A DNA stretch of 64,000 nucleotides. Source: Geminicoccaceae bacterium SCSIO 64248. Its GTDB lineage: Bacteria; Pseudomonadota; Alphaproteobacteria; Geminicoccales; Geminicoccaceae. Numbering within the stretch: the first letter of the stretch is position 1; each line of letters starts with the position of its first letter. The stretch lies in assembly GCA_029814805.1 (NCBI GenBank), contig CP122393.1, positions 4,636,501 through 4,700,500 of the forward strand. The letters are read 5' to 3'. A model generated the notes under the pieces. The model worked only from the letters and a program-made list of their open reading frames with translations. It did no database searches and was not told where the DNA came from. The position numbers and the translations under genes were made by a program. Of the stretch, positions 1 to 8,552 are shown in pieces.

Positions 1-1390
1 AGAAGGTGTACTCGCCGGCGGAACTTCGCGCGAAGCCGACCGGAACGAACCCGGCGATGGTCACCAGCGTGCCGGCCAGCATGGCGAACGCATAGGTGCG
101 GAAAGCGAATTCCGCAGCGCCTTCCTTGCTGTCTCCCGCCGTCAGCCGCGTCAGCATCGCGTCGGTCGTCGTCATGGCATCGTCGACCAGGAGGGCGAGC
201 GCGATGATCAGGGCTCCCAGCGAGATGCGCTGCATGTCGATACTGGCGAACTGCATGACCGGGAAGACGATGGCCAGGGTCAGGGGGATCGCGAGCGCGA
301 CGACGAGGCCGGGACGGACGCCCAGGCTGATGAAACTGACGGCCAGGATGATGGCGATGGCCTGCCACAGCGATGTCATGAACTCGCCGATGGCGAGATC
401 GACGGTGACCGGCTGGTCGGCGACGAGGATCGGCTCGATGCCGAGCGGCAGGTTGGCGGTGATCGTCGCCATGGCCTGCCGGATATTGTCGCCGAGCGCG
501 AGGATGTCGCCGCCGTCGCGCATGGCGATGCCGAGCCCGATGGCGGGCTGGCCGTTCACGCGGAACAGGGGCTGGGGCGGATCGGCGAAGGCGCGGTGGA
601 CCTGGGCGATGTCGCTCAGCCGCAGGAGGCGCCCGTCGACGACGAAGTTGATGTCGAGGACGTCCTGCTCGGACTGGAACGCGCCCGAGACGCGGATCGA
701 GATTCGCTCGTCGCCGGTCTGAATGATCCCGGCAGGCCGCACGACGTTCTGGGTCTGGAGCGCGGCGAGCAGAGCCGCGCGGTCGAGGCCAAGGCTCGCC
801 AGTTGCTGCATCGAGAACTCGACGAAGATGACCTCGTCCTGCGCGCCGACGATCTCGATCACCGAGACGTCCGGCACGTGCAGCAGCGCCGAGCGCGCCT
901 CTTCGACATAGTCGCGTAGCTCGCGGTGCGTGAAGCCGTCGGCGGTGAAGCCGTAGATGATGCCGTAGGTATCGCCGAAGCGGTCGTTGAAGAACGGGCC
1001 GACAATGCCGTTCGGCAGCGTGTGGCGGATGTCGCCGACATCGTTGCGCACCTGCTGCCAGATCGCCGGGATCTGGCCGGCGGTGATCGCGCCCTCGAGA
1101 TTGACGAAGATGGTCGTCATGCCGGCGCGGGTGAAGCTGCGCAGCTCGTCCAGGCCCGGCAGCTCCTGCAGCTTGCGCTCGATCCGCTCCGTGACCTGCT
1201 TGGCGGTGTCCTCGATCGTAGCGCCGGGCCAGGCGGCCTGCACCACCATCGTCTTGATCGTGAAGGCGGGATCTTCGTTGCGTCCGAGGCTGATAAAGGC
1301 GAAGACGCCGGCAACGACCGAGACGATCATGAGGTAGGCGACCAGCGACCGGTTCCTGAGCGCCCAGCCCGAGAGGTTGAGTCCGCTCAT
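1..1390 (-). CDS. RND efflux pump inner-membrane permease (AcrB/MdtB type), 3' end outside the window
   Basis: This reading frame starts with ATG at 1390 and stays open to base 1, so about 463 N-terminal residues are visible out of roughly 1,030 in the family. It encodes the proton-driven inner-membrane pump of a tripartite drug or metal efflux complex. The N-terminus has a short cytoplasmic lead, a first membrane helix and then a long periplasmic porter domain. A membrane segment with LLVDDAM, the TM4 double-aspartate motif of RND proton relay, follows before the edge. The start overlaps the stop of the adaptor gene in an ATGA arrangement, so the two are co-translated. No outer-membrane channel gene is visible; it may lie beyond the edge. 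Substrate cannot be read from the sequence. Confidence 0.93.
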   Translation of the reverse strand, partial: MSGLNLSGWALRNRSLVAYLMIVSVVAGVFAFISLGRNEDPAFTIKTMVVQAAWPGATIEDTAKQVTERIERKLQELPGLDELRSFTRAGMTTIFVNLEGAITAGQIPAIWQQVRNDVGDIRHTLPNGIVGPFFNDRFGDTYGIIYGFTADGFTHRELRDYVEEARSALLHVPDVSVIEIVGAQDEVIFVEFSMQQLASLGLDRAALLAALQTQNVVRPAGIIQTGDERISIRVSGAFQSEQDVLDINFVVDGRLLRLSDIAQVHRAFADPPQPLFRVNGQPAIGLGIAMRDGGDILALGDNIRQAMATITANLPLGIEPILVADQPVTVDLAIGEFMTSLWQAIAIILAVSFISLGVRPGLVVALAIPLTLAIVFPVMQFASIDMQRISLGALIIALALLVDDAMTTTDAMLTRLTAGDSKEGAAEFAFRTYAFAMLAGTLVTIAGFVPVGFARSSAGEYTF

Positions 1391-2487
1391 GGCGGGGGCT
1401 CGAGCAGCCGCACTTTCTGGCCCGGATGCAGGGCCTGGACTCCGGCCGTCACCACGATCTCGCCCGGATCGACGCCCTCGCCGGTTACGATCGTGCCGGG
1501 CTCGAAGCGAACGACCTCGATCGCGCGCATCGCGACCGTCAGCGCCTCGGGGTCGACCACCCACACGGCCGGTTGCCGGTCGTGCTGGGTCAACGCGGAC
1601 GCCGGAAGCTCGATGATCTCGCCCGTATCGGTCTCCATCCGGCCGGTGACGCTGGCGCCGAGCCGCATCTCCGGCGGCGGCTCGGACAGGCCGATCCTGA
1701 CCTCGAAGGTCCGGGTCACGGGATCCGCCTGCGGCGCGACCTCGCGCACGCGGCCGAAGGCGGTCACCGTGGGATCGTCCGTCAAGGCGACGAGGATCTG
1801 CGGGTCATTGGGCGCCGTGCGGATGACCTGGGCCGGCACGTCGAACACGGCGTCCCGGCCGCCCTCGCGCGCGAGCTGGATGATCCTCTGCCCGATCTGG
1901 ACGACCTCGCCCGGCTCGGCGCCGACGGCGATCACGACGCCTTCGGCATCCGCGCGAAGCTCGGTGAAGCTGACCTGGTCCTGTGCATTCTTGACCATGG
2001 CGTGGCCGGAATCGACCGCCGACTGCGCCGTCTGCATGGCCTGACGCGCGCGGTCGTAGACGGCGCGTGCCGCGAAGCCGCGCTCGGCGAGCGTCTGCTG
2101 GCGCTGGAAATCGGCGCGGGCTTCGACCAGCTGGCCCTCGGCGGCCGCCAGGTTCGCCTCGGCCGCGCGCAGGGCGTTCAGCTCGTTCTGAGGCTCGAGG
2201 CGCGCCACGATCTGTCCCTGCTCGACCCGGTCGCCGACATTGACGTGACGCTCGATCATCCGGCCGGCGACGCGAAAGGCGAGCGAGGCCTCGTCCTGCG
2301 CCTGCAGCCTGCCGGTGAGCACGACCGGGACGGTCGCCGCGCGTCGCTCGACCGTCACCGTTCGGACCGGACGCGCCAGCGCCTCCTCGGTTTCGGAGTC
2401 CGGCTGGCATGCGGCCAGGAATGCGATCAGCGGACCGATCGGCAGAAAGATCCGCAAGAAAACGTGAGACGTCGTACGCTTGGCCAC
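1387..2487 (-). CDS. RND efflux periplasmic adaptor lipoprotein (HlyD/MFP family)
   Basis: Membrane-fusion protein linking the RND pump to an outer-membrane channel. I chose the GTG at 2487 (366 aa) rather than an ATG at 2568. GTG has a GAAG ribosome site a few bases upstream and places a lipoprotein signal at the N-terminus: a hydrophobic stretch ending in LAAC, the lipobox cysteine near residue 23. The longer start would bury this signal behind 27 unrelated residues. The mature part has the biotinyl-lipoyl-like segment (around residues 40-80), an alpha-helical hairpin rich in Ala, Gln and Glu, then beta-barrel and membrane-proximal domains. It is the first gene of the pump operon and overlaps the permease start by 4 bp. 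Confidence 0.92.
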   Translation of the reverse strand: MAKRTTSHVFLRIFLPIGPLIAFLAACQPDSETEEALARPVRTVTVERRAATVPVVLTGRLQAQDEASLAFRVAGRMIERHVNVGDRVEQGQIVARLEPQNELNALRAAEANLAAAEGQLVEARADFQRQQTLAERGFAARAVYDRARQAMQTAQSAVDSGHAMVKNAQDQVSFTELRADAEGVVIAVGAEPGEVVQIGQRIIQLAREGGRDAVFDVPAQVIRTAPNDPQILVALTDDPTVTAFGRVREVAPQADPVTRTFEVRIGLSEPPPEMRLGASVTGRMETDTGEIIELPASALTQHDRQPAVWVVDPEALTVAMRAIEVVRFEPGTIVTGEGVDPGEIVVTAGVQALHPGQKVRLLEPPP

Positions 2488-2578
2488 GCTTCTTCGCTCA
2501 TTGTAATCTGCAACAGACGAACTCTGCCAGGACCGAAGCCTATGATCGCGGTCCAGAAAATTCGGCAAGCGCCAAAAA

Positions 2579-2600
2579 GTTGAAATTTCTCAACCTTGAG
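2579..2600. promoter_or_regulatory. Overlapping palindromes in the RND / glsA divergent intergenic region
   Basis: The 348-bp non-coding stretch between the adaptor start (2487) and glsA (2836) holds two abutting inverted repeats: GTTGA-N6-TCAAC (2579-2594) and CTCAA-CC-TTGAG (2589-2600). On the minus strand a TTGACC sits just upstream, so the palindromes lie where the -10 of the efflux operon would be. That position suits a repressor of the TetR or MarR type commonly seen with RND pumps. No such regulator gene is visible in the window. The rest of the gap shows nothing else I can name. Confidence 0.35.
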
Positions 2601-2835
2601 TCGTATTCGGGTCAATGCCTCGCCTGTTGAGGTGCCGATCCCTTTCCCATCTGATCTTATACTTGATTTTTACATCGGTCGCATGGAGTGTTGCACGGCG
2701 CTTGAGCGGCAGCAATCAAGATCCGTGTCTGGTCGAACGACATTCGCTTGAGCGTGTCGCTGTTACGGGGCATGGCCCGCCTGCGGCTCACTTTTGGTAT
2801 CGATCTCTCTTCCGCTTCCTCCATAGGAGGCTGCT

Positions 2836-3840
2836 GTGGGCATCCTGCTTGATCCGGAAGATTTGAGCGGCCCGATCGAGGTCTCGACCGGTCACCTGCC
2901 ACCCGGGGAGCGTGTTCGGGAACTCGTGGCTGCCGCCTATGATCGCTATCGATCGTTCGATGAAGGCACCGTCGCGGACTACATTCCCGCGCTTGCCTCA
3001 GCACCGCGCGACTGGTTCGGCATCTGCGTGGTCGGCGTGAACGGCGATATCCACGAGCAGGGCGACACCGATCGCCCGTTCTCGATCCAGAGCGTATCGA
3101 AGCCCTTCGTGTTCGCTCTCGTCTGCCAGGCGCTCGGGGCAGAGACGGTTCGCGAGAAGGTCGGCGTGAACGCGACCGGGCTTCCCTTCAATTCGGTCAT
3201 GGCCGTCGAGCTCAACGTCGATCGGACGATGAACCCGATGGTCAACGCCGGCGCGATCGCGACGACGAGCCTGGCGCCGGGCGACACGGCGGACGCCAAG
3301 TGGCGGTTCGTCCAGGGCGGCCTCTCCCGCTTCGCCGGGAGGACGCTCGCCCTCGACGGCGAGGTGTACGAGTCCGAGGCCGCGACGAACCTGCGCAATC
3401 GCGGCATCGCCAAGCTGCTCGAGGGCTACGGGCGGATGTATTTCGACGCGCTCGAGGCGACCGACATCTACACGAGGCAATGCTCGCTCAACGTGACCGC
3501 GAGGGATCTCGCGATCATGGGCGCGACCCTCGCCGATGGCGGCGTCAATCCCATCACCAAAGAGCGGGTCATCGACGAGATCCACTGCAAGCGCGTGCTC
3601 GCGGTCTTGGCGACGGCCGGCCTGTACGAGCAGTCGGGCGACTGGCTCTACGAGATCGGCTTGCCCGGAAAGAGCGGCGTCAGCGGCGGCATCGTGACGA
3701 TATCGCCGGGCAAAGGCGGGCTCGGCACCTTTTCGCCGCCCTTGGACAGCGCCGGCAACAGCGTTAGGGGCCTGCGGGCCACCCGGTTTCTGTCCGAACG
3801 ACTCGGGCTGAACCTGTTCGCCTCGAAACCCGAGGCCTGA
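2836..3840 (+). CDS. glsA: Glutaminase (GlsA, serine-dependent beta-lactamase-like family)
   Basis: Hydrolyses L-glutamine to L-glutamate and ammonia in the cytoplasm. The 334-aa protein carries the catalytic SxxK box as SVSK at residues 86-89, preceded by PFSIQ. It also has an N-P-M-V-N-A-G-A motif in the middle and the C-terminal KSGVSGGI stretch typical of GlsA. It is slightly longer than the usual 300-310 aa. The start is GTG, chosen because a perfect AGGAGG lies at 2824-2829 with normal spacing. An MFS transporter follows after 20 bp in the same direction, so the two may be co-transcribed. The family assignment is secure; the physiological role (nitrogen supply or acid tolerance) is inference. 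Confidence 0.95.
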   Translation: MGILLDPEDLSGPIEVSTGHLPPGERVRELVAAAYDRYRSFDEGTVADYIPALASAPRDWFGICVVGVNGDIHEQGDTDRPFSIQSVSKPFVFALVCQALGAETVREKVGVNATGLPFNSVMAVELNVDRTMNPMVNAGAIATTSLAPGDTADAKWRFVQGGLSRFAGRTLALDGEVYESEAATNLRNRGIAKLLEGYGRMYFDALEATDIYTRQCSLNVTARDLAIMGATLADGGVNPITKERVIDEIHCKRVLAVLATAGLYEQSGDWLYEIGLPGKSGVSGGIVTISPGKGGLGTFSPPLDSAGNSVRGLRATRFLSERLGLNLFASKPEA

Positions 3841-3860
3841 TCCGAAAAGAGGGCAGCGAA

Positions 3861-5504
3861 ATGGCGACGACTAGCGCGACCACTGGGGCCAAAGCCTCCT
3901 GGGTTCCCATGATCGCGATCGCACTCGGCCAGGTCATGATGTCGTTCAATGTCGCGGCCCTTCCCGTGTCGCTGGGCGGCATGGTCGAGAGCTTCGGCGT
4001 GCCGCCGACGACGATCGCCACGGGCGTCGTGATGTATTCCCTGGCGGTGGCCGGCTTCGTCATGCTCGGAGCGAAGCTCTGTCAGCGCTTCGGGGCGACG
4101 AAGGTGTTCCGCTCCGTGATCGCGGTGTTCACCGTCTCGCAGGTCATGATGACGTTCAGCCCTTCGGCCAGCGTCATGATCGCGGCCCAGGGACTGGCGG
4201 GACTGGCCGCCGCCGTGATCGTCCCGTCGCTCGTCGCGTTGATCGCCAATCACTACAGCGGCACGCAGCAGGCGACCGCCGTGGGCGCGCTCGGCTCGGC
4301 CCGGGCCGGCGCAGGCGTCGCCGCCTTCCTGATCGGCGGCCTGCTCGGCACGTTCATCGGCTGGCGGCCGGTCTTCGGCATCCTGATCGTCATGTCCGCG
4401 ATCGTGTTCGCCCTGAGTTTTCGGCTGAAGCCGGACCACGGGCGGTCGGACATCCGGATCGACGTCGTCGGCGTCGTCCTGGCGGCGGCCGCCATCATGC
4501 TCATCAGCTTCGGCTTCAACAACCTGAACGGCTGGGGGCTGGGCGTCGCCCGGCCCGGGGCGCCGTTCACCCTGTTCGGGCTGTCGCCGGCGCCCATCAT
4601 GATCGTTCTCGGCATCGCGCTCCTGCAAAGCTTCATCGTCTGGACGCGGCGACAGCAGGATGCCGGCAAGACGCCTCTGCTCGATCTCCGGGTGATCACG
4701 GCCACCAGCGAGCGTGCCGCGGTCTTCGCCATGTTCTCCGTGGTCATGCTGGAGGCGATGCTCAATTTCTCGGTGCCGCTCTACATCCAGATCATCCAGG
4801 GCCGAAGCCCGATCGAGACGTCGGTCGCCATGCTGCCGTTCAATCTGACGGTGTTCATCGTCGCGATGCTGGTCGTCCGTCTCTACGCCAAGCTGACGCC
4901 GCGCCGGATCGGCCAGGTCGGCTTCGCCATCTGCACGGTCGCCCTGCTGTGGCTCGCCTGGGTCGTCCGCAACGACTGGAGCGCGGTCGCCGTCATGATC
5001 GGCCTGATCGCGTTTGGCATAGGACAGGGAGCGCTGGTCACCTTGGTGTTCAACGTGCTGGTCACCGCCGCTCCGAAAGAGCTGGCAGGCGACGTCGGGT
5101 CCTTGCGCGGGACGACCCAGAACCTCGCCGCCGCGGTCGGCACGGCCGTCGCGGGCGCGCTCCTGGTCGGTCTGCTCAGCAGCGTGGTGATGAGCCGATT
5201 GGCCACGAACCCGGTGCTCACGCCCGAGCTTCAGGCGCAGGTCGATCTGGACAACGTCAATTTCGTCAGCAACGACCGGCTGCGCACCATCCTGGAAGGA
5301 ACCTCGGCGACGCCCGAGCAGGTCGAGGAAGCCGTCGTCGTCAATACCGAAGCCCGTCTGCGTGCGCTCAAGATCGGGCTGCTGCTGATGGCGTGCGTCG
5401 CCCTGCTGACGATCATTCCGGCCGGACGTCTCCCCGCCTATCGCCCGGGCGAGATCCCGCCCGAGGGGCAGGGGATGCCTGAGGGACAGCCGCGCCCGGC
5501 GTGA
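3861..5504 (+). CDS. MFS transporter, DHA2-like (about 14 membrane segments)
   Basis: Inner-membrane proton-coupled transporter of 547 aa, the length of 14-helix DHA2 exporters rather than 12-helix MFS proteins. Hydrophobic segments run nearly the whole length, with a MFS-type conserved loop after helix 2 (GAKLCQRFGATKVF) and a Pro/Gly-rich helix containing GSARAGAGVAAFLIGG, resembling motif C of antiporters. A periplasmic loop of about 60 residues near residues 440-500 lies before the last helix, as in many DHA2 members. It follows glsA by 20 bp. Glutamate or amino-acid export would fit that neighbour, but a multidrug role is equally possible. Confidence 0.88.
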   Translation: MATTSATTGAKASWVPMIAIALGQVMMSFNVAALPVSLGGMVESFGVPPTTIATGVVMYSLAVAGFVMLGAKLCQRFGATKVFRSVIAVFTVSQVMMTFSPSASVMIAAQGLAGLAAAVIVPSLVALIANHYSGTQQATAVGALGSARAGAGVAAFLIGGLLGTFIGWRPVFGILIVMSAIVFALSFRLKPDHGRSDIRIDVVGVVLAAAAIMLISFGFNNLNGWGLGVARPGAPFTLFGLSPAPIMIVLGIALLQSFIVWTRRQQDAGKTPLLDLRVITATSERAAVFAMFSVVMLEAMLNFSVPLYIQIIQGRSPIETSVAMLPFNLTVFIVAMLVVRLYAKLTPRRIGQVGFAICTVALLWLAWVVRNDWSAVAVMIGLIAFGIGQGALVTLVFNVLVTAAPKELAGDVGSLRGTTQNLAAAVGTAVAGALLVGLLSSVVMSRLATNPVLTPELQAQVDLDNVNFVSNDRLRTILEGTSATPEQVEEAVVVNTEARLRALKIGLLLMACVALLTIIPAGRLPAYRPGEIPPEGQGMPEGQPRPA

Positions 5505-5514
5505 GCGGCGCGGC

Positions 5515-6390
5515 CTATCTCGCGAGGGCCTTGGCCGTGGCGAGCGTCTTCTCGGCCGTCTTGAGCATGGCGTAGTCGATCAGCTTGCCCTCGAGCTGGA
5601 CGGCGCCGATGCCGCTGCGCTCCGCGTCGCGGAACACATCGACGACCCGGCCGGCATACGCGACCTCGTCCTCGCTCGGCGTGAAGGCGGCGTTGGCGGC
5701 GTCGACCTGCACCGGGTGGATGACGGCCTTGCCCCGGAAGCCCAGGGCCTTCGCCTCCTCGCAATCGGCCGCGAAGCCTTCCCGGTCCGTCACGTCGAAG
5801 AACACCGTGTCGATGGGGGCCGCGAGCCCGGCCGCCCGGCAGGCAAGCACGGTCATGATCTTCGCGTGCGTGATGTGCGGCCCGACATTCGCGGTCGGGA
5901 TGCCGAGATCGGCGGTATGATCGCCAGCCCCGAACATCAGCGTCTCGAGCCGCCCGCCGGCCTCGGCGATCTCGGCGATACGGATCACGCCCCGGGCGGT
6001 CTCGATGATCGCGTTCATGCGGACCTGTCCTTCGGGCAGGCCCGCTGCCCGCTCATAGGTCGCGATCAGGGACGACACCGTGCGGATCGTCTCGGCGGCT
6101 TCCACCTTCGGCAGGATGATCCCGGCAAGCCCGCGCACGCACACCGCCTGCAGATCCTCGGCCGTCCAGCCCGTCTGGATGTCGTTGACCCGCACGAAGA
6201 TCTGGCGCTCGGGGGACTCCTGCTCGAGGAAGGCGCGTACGATCGTGCGGGCTCGCGGCTTCTCCGAGATCGCGACGGCATCCTCGAGGTCGAGGATCAG
6301 CGCATCGGCGGCGCTCGCATGCGCCTTCGCCATCTTGCGCTCGTCCTGGCCGGGAACGAACAGCCAGGTACGTGAGGGACGCGTGATCAT
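5515..6390 (-). CDS. HpcH/HpaI/CitE-family CoA-ester lyase (second copy)
   Basis: TIM-barrel lyase of 291 aa related to citrate lyase beta subunit and malyl/citramalyl-CoA lyases, which cleave hydroxyacyl-CoA thioesters. It has the N-terminal RTWLFVPGQD signature, DALILDLEDAV (Mg-binding Asp/Glu region), FVRVN, ILPKVE and an IIETARGV segment with the metal-ligand Glu. A C-terminal GKAVIHPVQ block completes the fold. The start is ATG at 6390, overlapping the stop of the preceding lyase gene by 4 bp; longer in-frame extensions run through that gene and are not credible. It is the last gene of the ABC importer / CoA-transferase operon. Confidence 0.9.
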   Translation of the reverse strand: MITRPSRTWLFVPGQDERKMAKAHASAADALILDLEDAVAISEKPRARTIVRAFLEQESPERQIFVRVNDIQTGWTAEDLQAVCVRGLAGIILPKVEAAETIRTVSSLIATYERAAGLPEGQVRMNAIIETARGVIRIAEIAEAGGRLETLMFGAGDHTADLGIPTANVGPHITHAKIMTVLACRAAGLAAPIDTVFFDVTDREGFAADCEEAKALGFRGKAVIHPVQVDAANAAFTPSEDEVAYAGRVVDVFRDAERSGIGAVQLEGKLIDYAMLKTAEKTLATAKALAR

Positions 6391-7298
6391 GGGGCGATGT
6401 CCTCCGGCGCCGTCCGCCGGCGCTCCTCGATTCGCTGCGCATGTCGCAGCAGGCGCTCCGCCCGCTCGACGACCGGGATATCGATCATCTTGCCGTCGAC
6501 CTCGGCCGAACCGCGCCCCTCCGCCTTGGCCGCCTCGAACGCGGTGACGATACGCTGCGCGCCGGCGCATTCGGCGTCGCCGGGCGTGAAGCCGTCGTTC
6601 AGGAGCGGCACGATGGCCGGGTGGATGCAGGCGCTGCCGACGAAGCCGAACCGGCGCGAGCGCGCGATCGCCGCAAGGACGGCCTCGTGGTCCCGGTAGT
6701 CGGCGACCGTGCCGATCAGGCCGATCGGCAGGATGCCGGCGGCCGAGGCGGCCAGGACGACCTGCTGCTTGGGATAGAGGAGCACGTCGGGATCGGGCAG
6801 GGAGCCGGTCGCGAGGGCGAAGTCCTCGCCGCCCAGCGTGACCGCGACGTTGCGCGGATGGGCGGCCGCGATCGCGAACAGGCGCGGGAAGGCCTCGGCG
6901 GTCTCGACCATGACGGCGAAGCGCGTGCTGCCGGCGGGACGGCCGGCCCTGATCTCGGCCGAGTGCGCCACCTCGGCCAACAGACGGACGTGGCTGTCGG
7001 AATCGATCTTGGGCAGGAGCAGCGCCGCCGCACCGGCCGACACCGCCGCGTCGATGTCATGGACGGCGAGCTCGAGCGGCCGGTTGACCCGCACGAGCAC
7101 GTCCGCGCCCGATTGACCGACACGCGCCGCGGCATCGGCCACATGCCCGCGGGCCGCTTGCTTGTCCGCCGGCGCGATGCTGTCTTCGAGATCCAGGATG
7201 ATGCCGTCGGCGCCCCGCGCGTGCGCCTTGACGACGTAGCGCTCGACGTTGACCGGAACGTAGAGGAGAGAGCGCCAGATCGGCAGGTCCGTGGTCAT
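6387..7298 (-). CDS. HpcH/HpaI/CitE-family CoA-ester lyase (first copy)
   Basis: Second member of the CitE-like lyase family in the same operon, 303 aa. It carries RSLLYVPVNVERYV at the N-terminus, GIILDLEDSI, VLVRVN, LLLPKID and a central MVETAEAF block, matching the CoA-ester lyase pattern. Sequence differs clearly from the downstream copy, so this is a divergent pair rather than a fresh duplication. One may be the active cleavage enzyme and the other may act on a different stereoisomer or as a thioesterase, as known for malyl-CoA enzymes; that split is inference. It begins 5 bp after the CoA-transferase stop and overlaps the next lyase by 4 bp. Confidence 0.9.
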   Translation of the reverse strand: MTTDLPIWRSLLYVPVNVERYVVKAHARGADGIILDLEDSIAPADKQAARGHVADAAARVGQSGADVLVRVNRPLELAVHDIDAAVSAGAAALLLPKIDSDSHVRLLAEVAHSAEIRAGRPAGSTRFAVMVETAEAFPRLFAIAAAHPRNVAVTLGGEDFALATGSLPDPDVLLYPKQQVVLAASAAGILPIGLIGTVADYRDHEAVLAAIARSRRFGFVGSACIHPAIVPLLNDGFTPGDAECAGAQRIVTAFEAAKAEGRGSAEVDGKMIDIPVVERAERLLRHAQRIEERRRTAPEDIAP

Positions 7299-7303
7299 GA
7301 CGA

Positions 7304-8521
7304 TCAGATCACCCCCTGCTCGCGCAGCGAGCGGACCTGCTCGGACGCGTAGCCGATCCGGCCGTAGATCTCCTCGTTGTGCTGGCCGATCGAGGGGGCC
7401 GGCGTGCGGAACACGCCGGGCGTCCCGCTCAGCCGGGGCGTGATGTTGTGCATCGGCACCTCGCCGATCTCGTCGTCCGGCAGCTTCAGCACGATGCCGC
7501 GTTCCTGCACGTGCGGATCGTCGAGGAACTGGCTGATGTCGTAGACGGGAGCGGCGGTGACGCCTGCTTCCTCGAAGAACGCGATCGCTTCGGTGAGGCT
7601 GCGCTCGGCGATCCAGCCGCCGACGATGGCGTCGACCTCATGGCGGTGCCGGATGCGATCCGCATTGGTGCGGTAGCGCGGATCGTCGATCAGGTCGGCG
7701 CGGCCGATGGCGGTGAACAGGCGGCGCGTCATGGCCTGGGTCGAGCCCGAGATCGCGACGTAGCCGCCGTCGTTGGTCGCGTAGACATTGCGCGGCGACG
7801 ATGATTCCGAGCCGCTGCCGACCCGTTTGCGCACCCGGCCGGTCAGCGTGTGCACGGCGGCTTCGGGCCCGAGGATCGAGACGATCGATTCCAGCAGGCT
7901 GAGATCGACCACCTGGCCGCGTCCGCCGTTGACCTCGATGTCGCGCACGGCGATCACGGTCGCCATCGCGCCGTAGAGGGCGGCGATCATGTCGGCGAGT
8001 GCCAGCGGCGGGAGAACCGGCTCGCGGTCCTCGAAGCCGTTGTTGGCGGCAAAACCAGACATCGCTTCCACCAGCGTGCCGAAGCCCGGCCGCCGGCTGT
8101 AGGGGCCGGTCTGGCCGAAGCCCGAAATCCGGACCAGGACGAGGCGCGGGTTGGCCTTCATCAGGTCGTCCGGGCCGATGCCGAGCCGCTCGAGATACTG
8201 GAAGCGGAAGCTTTCGAGCATGACGTCGAAATTGCGGATCAGGTCGAGCACGATGGTCCGCGCCTGATCGGACTTCAGGTTGAGGGTGATGCTCTTCTTG
8301 TTGCGGCCATAGACCTTCCAATGCAGGCCGATGCCGTTGTCGCGCCAATCGCGCAGCGTGTCGCCCGTTCCTGGTACCTCCACCTTGACGACCTCGGCGC
8401 CGAAATCGGCCAGCTGGAGGCTCAGCATGTTGCCCGCGACCAGGCGCGAGAAGTCGAGGACGCGCACGTTCTTGAGCGGACCTTCTGCGCCTGCGTCGAA
8501 TGCTCGGCTCTGGATGCCCAT
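7304..8521 (-). CDS. Class III CoA-transferase (CaiB/BaiF family)
   Basis: Transfers CoA between a donor thioester and a carboxylic acid. The 405-aa chain has the family N-terminus (LKNVRVLDFSRLVAGN), the NLKSDQAR block, VRISGFGQTGPY and LALADMIAALYGA. The aspartate of LADM (residue 177) is in the position of the catalytic Asp that forms an aspartyl-CoA intermediate. ATG at 8521 was chosen because it gives the family N-terminus; an upstream extension would overlap the ABC ATPase. Sitting directly before two CoA-ester lyases, it probably activates the imported acid for cleavage, as in citramalate or malate CoA-transferase / lyase pathways. The acid is not identified. Confidence 0.92.
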   Translation of the reverse strand: MGIQSRAFDAGAEGPLKNVRVLDFSRLVAGNMLSLQLADFGAEVVKVEVPGTGDTLRDWRDNGIGLHWKVYGRNKKSITLNLKSDQARTIVLDLIRNFDVMLESFRFQYLERLGIGPDDLMKANPRLVLVRISGFGQTGPYSRRPGFGTLVEAMSGFAANNGFEDREPVLPPLALADMIAALYGAMATVIAVRDIEVNGGRGQVVDLSLLESIVSILGPEAAVHTLTGRVRKRVGSGSESSSPRNVYATNDGGYVAISGSTQAMTRRLFTAIGRADLIDDPRYRTNADRIRHRHEVDAIVGGWIAERSLTEAIAFFEEAGVTAAPVYDISQFLDDPHVQERGIVLKLPDDEIGEVPMHNITPRLSGTPGVFRTPAPSIGQHNEEIYGRIGYASEQVRSLREQGVI

Positions 8522-8552
8522 GTCAGCGATCTGCCTTCCGTCTGTCGAACGT

